Shown here piece after piece: positions 23,301-35,300 of a stretch of DNA of 64,000 nucleotides. Every line of letters starts with the position of its first letter. Positions within the stretch are counted from its first letter, which is position 1. The notes below the pieces were generated by a model that was not told the origin of the DNA, searched no databases, and was given only the letters and a program-made list of their open reading frames with translations. The translations under genes and the position numbers were made by a program. The DNA comes from Eonycteris spelaea (Eukaryota > Chordata > Mammalia > Chiroptera > Pteropodidae), in contig PUFA01000223.1 in assembly GCA_003508835.1 (NCBI GenBank), positions 930,001-994,000 on the forward strand, given 5' to 3'.

Positions 23301-26300
23301 CTTAAGAGAGAAACATGAAATCAGTCACAAAATGAGATCTTCATTACAAAAATGCAGCCCAGCCTCAGTGAGGTGCAGGCAGCCAGGTGTTAGCTGTGAG
23401 GGGACCAGCAGCCCCTAAGGGTGCTGCTCAGCTGTGGGACACCTATCTGCTCCCGAGGGGCCCCTACACTCAGCTCCCCAAGGTCGAGGGGAGTCAGGGC
23501 CTTATCTGAGAGGTGGCTTTGCGTGGAGAAGGGGAGGCGAAAGCCGGCAGCTCGCACTCTGTTCTCAGCTCCCACTTTCTGCCTGTGGCACCGGGAGCGT
23601 TACCTGCCCTCTGTAGCCTCAGTTTTCTCATCTTTAAAATGGGGTATGGATGATGTACCGGTCTCATTTGCTCATTGCCCAACGACGCGTTAGGCCCCTG
23701 TCATGTTCCAGGCATGCTCTATGCACAGGGAGCCAGCAGTGAACAAGGACAAAAATCCATGTCCCAGTGGAGGTGACATTCTTGGAGGGGTGTATGTCCC
23801 ATGGTGTATGAAGTGGCAGGAAGTGAGGAAATGTGGGGGATGTCTGTGACTTTACAGTGGACGTTCAGGAAAGGCCACAGAGAAGGTGACTGTGGCGGTT
23901 CAAATGTGTCCACGAATTCTTCGACACGCCTTCCTCTAAAGCTGGAGTCTCACTCCCGTCTCCTCAGGGGGAGCTGGAGTGAGTGGCAGCGACACGTGTG
24001 GCTTCCCCGTCCTTCCTGGGGAAGCCCGCTGCCACGTCATGAGGACAGCCCGGCAGCGCGTGGAGAGGCCTGCGTGGCGCAGGGACCCCGAGGCCTCCTG
24101 CCCACGGCCGACACCAACCTGACAGGCACGGGCGGGAGCCTTGCGGGGAGCGGGGCCCCGACACCCCGCCTTCGGTCTCAGGAGAGACCGCGCCAAAACC
24201 CGCAAACTCCCAACCCACAGCAAGGGCGGGAGCTGAGGGATGTTCACGGCCTCAGATGCTAAGCTCGGGGTCCTCTGCTGCGCCGGCCGCGCTGTGTGGC
24301 TAACGCAGCGGCGTGTGAAACCCGGGCGTGAAGGAAGCTGGGGTGAGGCATGTGTCCGAGGGAAGAGGACGCCGGGCGGAGGGGGGCGGGGGGAGGGGCG
24401 GACTGGGAGCTCACCGCCACGTCCAGGGCCGCGGGCAGGCCGCCCGAGCGCACCCACGGGTGCACCTCCTGCAGCTCCTGCTTCTGGCCCTCCGTGAACC
24501 GGGGCTGCAGCCTCTGCAGCAGCTTCAGCCTCTCTCGGTCCTTCTGCAGAACCGCTTCCGGATCCCTTCACGCGTGTTCACAAACAGGACCGTTAGCGGG
24601 GCTTAGGGCTTTCGTTTAAAGAACACACTCATTTTCTACCAACTCAGTATTCACGATGAAATTTTACATGATTTTGTTTAAGGCACGTGGCCTTTTCATT
24701 TAAAACAGATAACTCTGTTTAAGGTAAAAATCTCTTTTGTAAATAATCTATGGCTTTTCTATTAAGATGACAATCCAAGTCACGACGTTAGTGTTTCTTT
24801 AAATCAGACAGGGGTGCCGGGGGTCCGCAGAGGCTCTGCGTGGATGGTTAGTTGGGGAGGGTCTCACCGGGAGGCTGCGGGCGCCTTCCCTGCCTCCCTC
24901 CGGCACCGGGCCGGCTCGAAGCTGCCCTGGGGACAAGCCAGGCCCTCCGATCCAGAGGCCTGGCTGTCTGAGCCTCAGGGGTGACCAATCCTCCTCCCTC
25001 CACCCGCTGAGGGGGGTTTGCAGGGACCATGATGGTTCTTCAGAGCAGCCTGACATGGACAAGGCACAGCTGGGGCCGGGGTCACCACAGAGCAGCTGGT
25101 GGCCTCGGGCTGGTCACCTGCCTTGACCCTTGGTTTCTGTGTCTCTAAGACCACACACCCCATCTGCCCCACAGGGTTCCTGGGCCCCAGAGCCAAAGAG
25201 CCCGTGTTGGCATAAAGATTCCGTACGCATCGAGTGTGACGCCCTGGAGGGCTCTGGGCCCACCGCCACACCCAGGGACTGTGGGACCCACGGAACCATC
25301 TGGAAGGACCCTGCTTCTCTGTGTGCTGGACGCCACCTGGTCTGAGAGAAGGCTTTCAGAGGGACATCCCCTGGGGTGGTGGCCTTGTTGGGGAAGTCCG
25401 TCACCCAGCCCTTCACGCGTCCCCAGGACTCGGCGAGCGGTTACCGGGAAGGCATCTGGTACGTCATCATGACGCTGTCGTCCGCGTCGGCCATCAGCAG
25501 CCAGACGGGGTCCTGCAGGACGCACTTGATGAAGTGCTCGCTTCCGCCCCCGTCCGCCGTCACTTTTGCCGTGTGATTGTTCTCCGAGGAGTCGACGCTT
25601 CCGAAATACTTGCTGGTGTGGCCGGTGTCGCTGCTGCCTTTGAGACACAGAGGCGGCGTCGGAACCTTGGCCGCCGCGTCCGCCCTTGCGTGACGGGCTC
25701 TGTGACTTGAGGGTAACACCTGCCCCTGTTGGTGGGGTCCCTATCTCTTCCCAGCTCCTGTCTCACCCGGATAACTAACACTGGGGTGTCAGCAGGCATG
25801 GCGGCAGTGGCTCTCCTGGGGGGGCCACCTCAGCAGTGGGGCCCCCTCCCCCGTGCTCCCACCTCCTCACTGAGCCAGGCCACAGAGAAGCCACTTTGCT
25901 TCTGAAAGTGGGGTGGCGGGCCCCGAGTGCGCTCTGGCCAGGTCGGCCCCCCTCGGGAGAGGCCAGCAGATGCAGAGACACAGCAGCTCCCTGCAGGGGC
26001 CGGGTCTGTGACAGCGGGTCCTGATCACACCTGCACCATCGGCAGGTCAAGCGCACGGCCCCCTGAGAGGCTCAGCAGGTGGACTGGGCAGGACGTGCTG
26101 CCATGAAGCGGGCAGGTGAGCACGGGAATTCTGCCTGGTGGGCCCACTGCTGGGGGTGGAGCCGGGGGCGGGACAAGCGCCCACCTGCCTGTCCGCACTG
26201 CCCTGGGCTCCGAGTGCCAGCCGGACACCTGTCAGGCCTGGTCTGCACCTGGCGCTGGGCCCTGAGCACATGTGGCCTGTGGCGCTCGTGGAGCTGGGTC

Positions 26301-29300
26301 CCCGGAGCGCGGGAGGAGTCAAGGATGCCCAGGTGCCTCATGTGAGACTCTTCCAGAAGCACCAGAAACCCAGCAGCCTGAAATGCGCCCGCTCCCCCGG
26401 GACTCAGGTGCTCCCGGCCGACATACCTGTCCCACTTCTGGACACGTCACAGCCCAGGGAGCTGGAGCCCAGGGAGTCGGAGGTGGCGGAGGCCCCGCTT
26501 CTGGACGGGGCCGACCCCGCGGCCGAGCAGAGGTCCTCGCGCAGCAGGAGGTCCAGCAGGTCGCTGGACGTGGACAGGGCGTCACTGTTCTGGGCGTCTG
26601 AGGGCTCGTCACGCTGCAGGGACAGGAGAAGACACAGTCAGGACAGAGACACAGGACACAGCTCCCCAGAGCTGGGGGCAGCGGAGAGCTGCGGGGTGGC
26701 TGTCTGCACAAGGCCACTCGGGGACAGGGTGCAGCAGCGCGGCCTCCCAGCTCGCTGGCCCTTCCCGCGCACGCAGAGTGAGCGGCGCCGTGGGTGCCGG
26801 CCCCACAGCGAGTGTCTGCATGGTGGTCCACAAACGCCACCCAGTGAAACTTAGTTTGGGAGCATCACACCCAGGGTGGCAGTTCTGGGGTCCCTGCGGG
26901 AAGCCCAGGCCTGCTCCTCCCCGCAGGGACACGGAAGCTGGAAGATGCCTCTCGGCCCCTAAAGGCTGTCCTGGTGGCCGCAGGCTTGGGCTTGTCCTGG
27001 GAGCACCCTGACTCACTGAACCCTGGAGCCCGGACTGTAGGCCAGGATCCCGAAACCAGGTCAGGAGGGTGGCAGGCGTGGGGGCTGATCTGTGCTGGCC
27101 GATGAGGTTCCACCCCCTCTCCCAGAGCAGAGGCTTGGAGCCCCCCGCAGTCCCCCCCCCCGCCCCTGCCTCAACTCCCGCTTCTGCACAGCTGAGCTGA
27201 GCTCGTGCAGAACACGGAGCGTTTCACGGGGTGGTCTCACCCCTCTGCTACCAGGATTCCAGTACCAGGCCTGCGTCCCCAAAGGCATGGGAGGGGGACC
27301 GGCTGGCACTGGTCTCAGCGCTCCCGTGCGCCCCCTCCTCGCTGGTGGGCGCCTGGGCCACCACTGCCCCCCAGGGAGCCTGAGTTCTAGCATTTAGCCT
27401 GACTTGCTTTATCCCTAAAGTTTCCATCCAAGATTTCGAGCCCCATGACAGGTCATCTATGCGACCATCAGACAATCAGTCTGTCTTTCTTCACTGAGAC
27501 CCCAAGACAGAAAAGTCCCCGCTCATCTGCCCGTTCAGGGCTGCGTCACTGGAAGTGTCCGCTTTGGGCACAGGTGTCATGGCAAACCGTCATGCTGGGA
27601 GACACCGCAAGCGCGGGAAACGCCCGCGTCTGAGCCAGGACGGGCATCGCGGCTGCTTACGGTGGGCGGTGCCGTCGGCTGCCAGTCCCAGGAGGTGCCA
27701 GGTTTGCAGTCGGGCCCGGCGCCTGGCGCCCCTGCGGCCCGGGGCGCAGCCCTCGGGGGCCTCCTCCAGCTGCAGCAGGTTGAGCTGCAGGGGTGAGCTG
27801 CCACGGGACTGGAACAGGGGCGGGGACCCCCGGCCTGCGGGCCCGGGCGACAGGGGCGTGGCCGGGGTGGCCACGCGTGACGCTGGCGGCCCACGCTCTG
27901 CCCGAGGACAAGCGCAGGGCTGCGAGGGCGGTGACGTCCGGCCGGGGAGCTGGGGCTGCGAGGCGGGGGTCTGGGACACGAAGTTCGGCTGGCCGGGGAA
28001 GAAGGCCTGGGGCAGGCTGGGGGTCACTGAGGCAAAGGGGTAGCTGGGTAACACCAACGCCATGACGGGGGCCAAGGGGGCAGCGAACGGCGCGGGCTGC
28101 ACTGCGAACTCGTGCTGGGCGTCCATGGGCACCGTGGGCACGGCGAAGCCGGCGTGGGGAGCCAGGGGTGCGGCCACGGCCCCTGGAGCTGGCACGATGC
28201 CCGGGGCCGGGAACACTGGCAGGGGGTACGCGGGCACGGGGCTGGGGAAGGGCACCGCCGGGCAGCTGGACTGGGAGGTGTCCGACGCTGACCAGGCCGT
28301 GGCGTTCAGGCCCACCAGCGGGGCCGGTGGGGCACGGGCCCCCCAGACCCGGTGCTCCCCGAGGAGTCTCGAGGCTTGGCCCGTTTAGACTTCAGTTTCC
28401 TGTTCTTCCCGGTTTTCTTCCAAGATGAATCTATTCCCGTGGTGTTTCTTAGTCCAGGAGCAGCTACGATAATGGAAAAACAAAGAGTTAAAATGTAAAA
28501 ATGTATCTAATCCCTGTTACGTCGATTCTCAGAGATTGCAGAATCTCAGCAACTTGAAGCTACCTCCTGTAACGGTCCCATGTTCCCAAATGCCAGCATG
28601 GTTGGGTCCGCCGTACGGTTTTTCTGATCCTCAGCACAGTGAGAAAAATCAGGGCAAAACGTGAGTTTTCATAAAACTACTCAGCCAACGTGCAGGACTG
28701 CCCTCAACTGCAAGACCACACTCCTCGCTTTCTTCCGACGCGAAAAAGCCTCTCCTCTGTGACGTGATGGTGAATGGTGGTGATAAATGGTATTAAGAAG
28801 CTTATATTTATCAAAGCGGCAATTCCATGCTGTTTCCATGCTGGTTTGGGAAGTCTCACGTCATCTCAGTTTGTCTTTCAATTTTATGAGCTTTACCACT
28901 ACTGCTCCTTAAAAAGAGGTGTTTCCTGTGCCCCACCAAATAGAGCCTGAGATCCCGCCCAGCGAGAGTAAGGGGCGGGGGCACTTGCCCTCCCAGCTGG
29001 ACTCTTCCCCTCCAGTTGACAGTGCTGAGATGAGGCCTTTAGGAGGCTGGAGGGACTCGGCATGTCCCCACACCTCCCTGGGCACCTCCCTGGGCACGGG
29101 CCAGCGCTAGAAGTACTGTGGGGTGGGGTCTGGGCAGGGAAGCGCTGGGGCCGCACCCAGCCAGCCTGCGGGGGCGTCTGCAGGGCGGGAAGGGCACCTG
29201 TGTATCATTTCAGCTCCCTGCAGCCTGGGGGGGCGGGGAAAGAGCAGAAAACAGAATCCTTGCGAGGGCAATAGCCTCTTTCACTGCAGACACTCGCTGC

Positions 29301-32300
29301 CCCACATCTGCCCCGCGACTCAGGGCAGCTGGGTCCTGTGCGCGGTGTCTCCGGGGCCCGCCAGCTCTGACCCCAGGTCAGGCCCTGGGCGCCCAGGACA
29401 AGGTGGCTTCTCCAGGCAGCCCACCCCCTTCCGATGGGCCCGGAAGGTGGAGGGGGCTCAGGAGCCAGGCTCCTGGGCCAGAAAAGGGGTGAAGAAGCCC
29501 TCGTCCCCCTACCCTCGGACCGTGGTGCCTCTCAGCCTAATGCGCAGCATCGTGAACCCACAGGCTCTGTCCGTCTGGCTCTGGAGGCCGCGGCCCAGCC
29601 CCGAGCCCGTCCGGCCAGGAGGGGCCGGGCACTACGCCCTCCTGCCGCACAGCCCGCGCACTCCTCCCCAGACACCCGCCAGCACTGTGCTCACATTCTC
29701 TTTGGGTGAGTTACCCTGTGGTCCGCCTGGTCCTCTAAGCGTCCCGTCCGGGTGGACGGGTGGGGTGAAGTCCCCCGCCCTGCACAGTCACCCAGGCAGC
29801 ACTGCAACCCCCGGGCCTGCGCCCCGCGCGGGTCTAGCCTGGGGCTATCACCGCGATGCGGCACTGCTCCCTTGGGAACACAAGACGACGTCCTTGACAG
29901 GGGTCCGCGGAAGCAGACTGCATCGCTGGTAAAGTCACACTGCGCGTGTCCCGAGCTGGGGACACTTCACACTGCACAAGCCGCCCGGACCCGGCACCGT
30001 TTAGGACGTTTCAGAAACCCACGTCCCGCCCGGGCGCCCCCGCGTACTTCTCTCGGCCGACTGCCCCTTGGACCGCTCTTGCAGGTAGTAGTGGCAGCGA
30101 GACTGGAGAACGCTGAGCCTCCGGGTCTCCTTGAACTTCAGCAGGAAGCTCTGCTCCTCCTTCTGGGTGTGGGCGGCCAGCACCTCCTTGGTGAGGCCCA
30201 GCCTCCGGAAGGGCTCCTGGTCCTGGCTAAGGCCGCAGTCCAGGGACTCGGGCCCACTGGCAGGGTCTCCCACGGTCTCTGGAACAGAAGACGCAGCCTG
30301 TCCTGGGCGAGGGTCCCCGCGTCCAAAGCCACCGACGGGCGTCTGTGAGGCAGGCGGCTGCTCACACCGCGTGTGCCCACGCCCTAGCGCGGGCCCAGCC
30401 CGCGGTACCCACAGACAGCCCACTACTGAGGGGCTCCTCAGACGGAAGCTGGGGAGCCGCGGGGTTCCAGCCTCTGACGGCAGGCTGCTGCCAGGCTGTG
30501 CTTAGCTTTAGTGCACAGCAGGCGAAGGCTGGTGCGCAGACGCCTGCTCCTGGCTCAGGACCGTGCACAGCCCCACGGCCGGGGCCCCGTGGAACTGCGG
30601 GTGCGACGGGGCAGGCCAGGTGGGCGCAGCGCCATCCTGGAGGGGCGTCTGGAGGACGATGCGGGGACCCTGGCCTTGGCTGGACGGCTGTGCAGGCCTG
30701 TCCTGGCTCCCTCCTGCCCTGGAACAGGGAAGCCAGGGCCCCACGGAGGGGCGAGCGAGGCCGGCAGGGCAGGTGGGGGAGAGTCCTGGGACCCTGGTCA
30801 GTCCTGGGGACCTGGGCTCAGCATCACCAGGCCCGTCCTTACTGACGCCTACGCAGACGACTGCCTGCAGGTGGCGGTAGGGCGCAGTGACCCCACTGGA
30901 CAGGCGTGGCCGCGCCCTGCCCCCTCCTGTTTCATGCACCCAGATTCCTGGACCACCCCCTTCCTGGCGGCGGTAGGGCCCTTCTGCACTTGCACAGACT
31001 TAATGGACATTTTGAGATGACAGTTGGAACTTCTAATTTTTACGGCTGACGTCGGCTCGCTGTCAGCATCGCGCGGGGCCGTGGCGTACCAAGCTCGGGC
31101 TGCGGCTTCTTGTCGCCCACGTGCACGATGGTGCTGCTGTAGCTGCACTGGCTGGTGAGGGACACCACGCTGTCTGCCTTGCCCGGCAGCGCCAGTGCCG
31201 GCAGGTGCGCACCGACGCCGCGTGGCTGTTTATTCCGGAGGCTGCAGCCGCCTCTTTAGAAGAGAAAGTGGAAGGAGACACAGGGACGCGTTAAAAACGA
31301 GCCACTTGGGTGTGAAACGCCACGTCGATGGGTCCAACACCCAAGCACTACACACATTCTGGCAGGCGACAAGCTGTCCTCGGGTTTCAGTCAGCAGGGG
31401 ACAGGCGGAGGACAGGACATCTGTAAGGGCAACGACTCCACCCTCGCATCCCGGGTCCTCTGGGCGGGGCTGGGGTCATGGCCTTTGCCTTGTGGGGATG
31501 GGCCATCCAGGCAGCCAGGTGAGCACTGGCCAGGGGCTGGCTTCCCCTTCCTATGGCCAGGGCACTGACTGTCCAGCACGGTGTGCTGTCCAGCTGAGTG
31601 TGCCGATGCTGGCAATGCCCACCGGCGACACTCACGTTGGAGCGGCCTGAGATTTCACGTGACTTGAGCTGATATCCAGACCCTGAGGGAATGGGCTGCC
31701 CAGGAACGACAACCTGACGGGCCCCCGGGCCCCCAGCAGCCCTGAGGGGCCCTGTTCTAGTATGGAAGCGCCTTCACCTCCAGCCTGTGAGAAGGTCGCT
31801 GACGTTTGAGTGACTCTGGTCCTTTCAAAAGCAGCTACCCTTACATACCATTCCCAGAGCCGCTCGGAATTCACGGGGGCGGGAAGGGGGGGACTCTGGG
31901 CCGTCCGCTGACACCTGAGCCCACCATGCAGATCTATGCACGTTGTCACACATTCAGCCGCCCCAGTGCGGTACCTGTGGGAGGTGGCCCGGGGCTGCCT
32001 GTGGCCTTCCGCTTGTCGCTGGCCTTCTGCGTAGGGACGTTTGTGGGGAACTCACACTTCCTCTTCAGAGTGGTGGCCTCACTGCAGCTCTCAGATACCT
32101 GTGAGGTGGGTCACAAAAGCTTCAGGAAATGGAGCCTGGAGAGCAGGTGACCACTGAGGGGGAGGCCAGAGGTGCCCGCACCTGATGACGCTGTCCAGGC
32201 AGCTGATCTGCTGGTAGGAGCCGGCCGGCTGGTTCCTGCAAGCCAGCTCCTCGGCAAAGGCGGCCTTGGGTGGGCTGGCGCCTGAGCTGTCCTCCACAGC

Positions 32301-35300
32301 CCGGACGGCCGTCACCTGAGCAGGGGAACCACTCTGCATTTCTGAGAGAATGACAAAATTGCTCTTTCAGTGAATGCTTGTTTTCCCCAAAGAGCACACT
32401 TTATATTTGCACGTCTGCCTAAAGCTAAGGCTAGGGATCGGGACACGCTTCTCAGACGCTGACATTCTGGCACGAGCTGCTGTGCCTTCCGCCCTCGGCA
32501 GAGGGAGCCTGGAGGATGCTGTAGACGGGGCCTGGGGCTGTCCCCAGGGTCCAGGGCTCACAGTGAGAGAGGTCAGTCCTCACTGAACTCCTGGGCCCTT
32601 GGGGCACTTTGCGGTCAATCAGCACCCCGTGACGGAGGGCCGCTCCGCGGTACTAACGACACTGCTGTGTGGCCTGCCGGCTACTTCTGCTCCCGCCCTC
32701 ACCACCTGTGGTGCACGCTGTCCCCCGGGAGGCCCTCGAGGGCAGAGCTGGGTCCTGCTCACAGTGTGTCCCCAGCAGCCCCACAGACGTGGCTCGGAGC
32801 GCACCCGCAAAGGCAAAGCGCATGTCTCTGCATCTCGAAGACCAAGGGTCCCAGCCAAGCGGAGCCGTGGGCAGGCCGGAGGCGAGCTCGGGCCCAGCGT
32901 TCCCCACAGGATGCTCCCTGCAGAGGCGAGACCTGAGCACTAAGGATGGGCGCGCGCCCAGCAGGGGAGAGACGGGGGAGTGCGTGCTGCACGTGTGAGC
33001 ATGAGGGTGCGGGATCGAGCTATTGGGGGGGCAGACAGAACACCCCCATGCTGGCAGGACCCCACGTAGCTGTTTCCACTTCAGACAGGGCCGGGCTGGA
33101 GTGCCCGCGGTGAGCGTGCGTGCGTGCGTGCTCACGCGTGGCCCTGACGCGTGGCCCTGAGGCCACTCTGTAGGGGGTGAACAGGCCCGCGGGGCACCAG
33201 GCGCCTGCACGGACACGCGGATCTGCGTGTCCAGGGAGGAACGCCGCTCAGGGCGCGTGGGGACGCAGCGAGGCGCCCACTGGCTCAGTCGCCGGAGCCT
33301 GTGGAGCGGCCGGCCCTGGACCGGTGGGGGTCTGTACGGCTGACAGGCACATTCCCTGCCGCCCTGGAGCTCAAACAAACGCTGTCCCCCTTCCCAGGCT
33401 CGTTTCTCTAAGGAAATGGTGAGTCGTTTTTTTACCTGTAGAAGATTCTTTCTTCTGTTCTCCAGATTCATCAGAAAAATGATTTTTGTTTTTGACTTTG
33501 TTACCATTTTTAGGAATTTCCTTGAAGAAAAACAAAATGAACACACACTGTTCACCACTAGAGATGTCGGCCCTCAGGCGAGGATGAGAAGGGCCAAGGT
33601 AACCCTGGGGGAGGAACGAGTTCTGACGGGGACCCCAAGAGGCAGGGCAGGGAGCTCGGCCCTGCCGATTCGGAGAATAATGAAAAAGAAAGGGGATGGT
33701 GTGTCGCGTTGTCTCCTATCCTGCAGCTAAAACTCCTCTTTTGCTTGATTTGCCTGCTTTAAATAATTTCTTCACCCAAAACTTTAACCGTCGTTTTTAG
33801 CTGCCCTACTCTTTACATTAAGTCAGCCCCATGAACGGTTCAGAGGGGAGCCAGGGGGCTGAGACCGCCAGGGCTCCGGACACCGGCGCGGCGGTTCTGG
33901 GCAGCTCCGTGGCTCCTGTGGGCACCATGGGCAGGGGCTCAGGGGCTGGGCACCTACGGCTCTGCTGCGGTGGGCGTCCTCATGGCCGTTACTGTCGCTG
34001 GAGGAGGTCTGGCTCATGAGGTGTTCGTGGGACCCGTTGCTCCCCAGGCTGCCGTAGCCGCTGGAGCCGCTGTGGGGGACAGGCTGGAGGGGGGAGAGCG
34101 GACAGGAGGCCTGGGTGCAGGGCCGGGGCCAGGCGCGCAGCCGGCAGGCAGGTCTGCCCTCCCAGGGCCGGGCACACAGAGGCAGGGACCAGCCCAGGGG
34201 CGCTGGGCGAGGACAAGGAGGAGGGGGTGCTGTGTGGAAACTGGGTCAGGCTGCGGCAGGCTCCCAGCCACCACCCAGCCCCAGCCCCGGGGAGACCCCC
34301 CCCCCTCAAGTGCGGCCACCTTGGGTCTGCTGGGGGTGGCTAGAAACTAAGCACCACACGTCAGTTTCACCGCAGTCCGGCGGCTGAGAAGCAGAAGGCA
34401 GCTCAGCCCGGGGTTCACGGTGTTCTCACTAACTTTTCTTGAGTACTATGACCCCAAAGACAGGGGCAGGCGCCCTCAAATTCCCCTTGCTGCATGCACG
34501 GCACCCTGGACGGGAGTGCCCCTTGTCCACATGTGAGAGGCCACACGTGGGGTCGGCTGAGGTGGGGCGCAGGGGCCTGGACTCATCCTTCAGCTGCTAG
34601 CTCAGAGCTGCAGCTCAGAGACAGACACCTCAAAAGCACAAGGCTGGGGCTGCCCCAAACTGGGCGAGATGCAGGTGTGCCCAACGGTCTGGGGCCCAGC
34701 ACAGACTTCGCCCAAAAGCCAGCTGACACGGCAGTGCGGAGAACAGGCCCCCGTGCGGGCGGAGCAGGCAGGCCGGGCCCAGGCCTCAGAGCAGCACGCA
34801 GGCCGCTTACAGGGCGGGCGTCACGAGGCGGGAGCACCCACCTGCAGCAGGAGCCGGTGGATCTGCTCCGTGAGCTCCTGAACGCTGGGGTGCAGGGCCT
34901 TCTCCTCCGGGCATGGCTGAGCGGAGAACACATCCTCGTTCAAAGGGCCCCTGCAGGTTGGCACGAGTGTCAGTGGGGGCGCCTGTTGCATGCCCCTGTG
35001 GGCCCCGTTTCTTCCCTGCAGCCTCCCAGGCTGCCACTGGCCTGCTCACCACCCCCTCCTCCCACTCACTGCTCTGCTTGAACCTGGGGCAGGGGGCAGG
35101 TCACCACAGCTAGGTGGTGGCAGGCCCACCGTCTGCTGGGGGAGCGAGGCCCTGAGCCGCCGGGACCCTGGGAATACTCACACCCTGACTCTGTGTCGCC
35201 CGATGATGAAGGAGATCTTCCTGCTCCAGGGGTTGACGAAGCTGGACCAGCTGGTGTCCAGCGTGACGTACTCCCCGTTCCGGGCGCGGAACCGCAGGGG

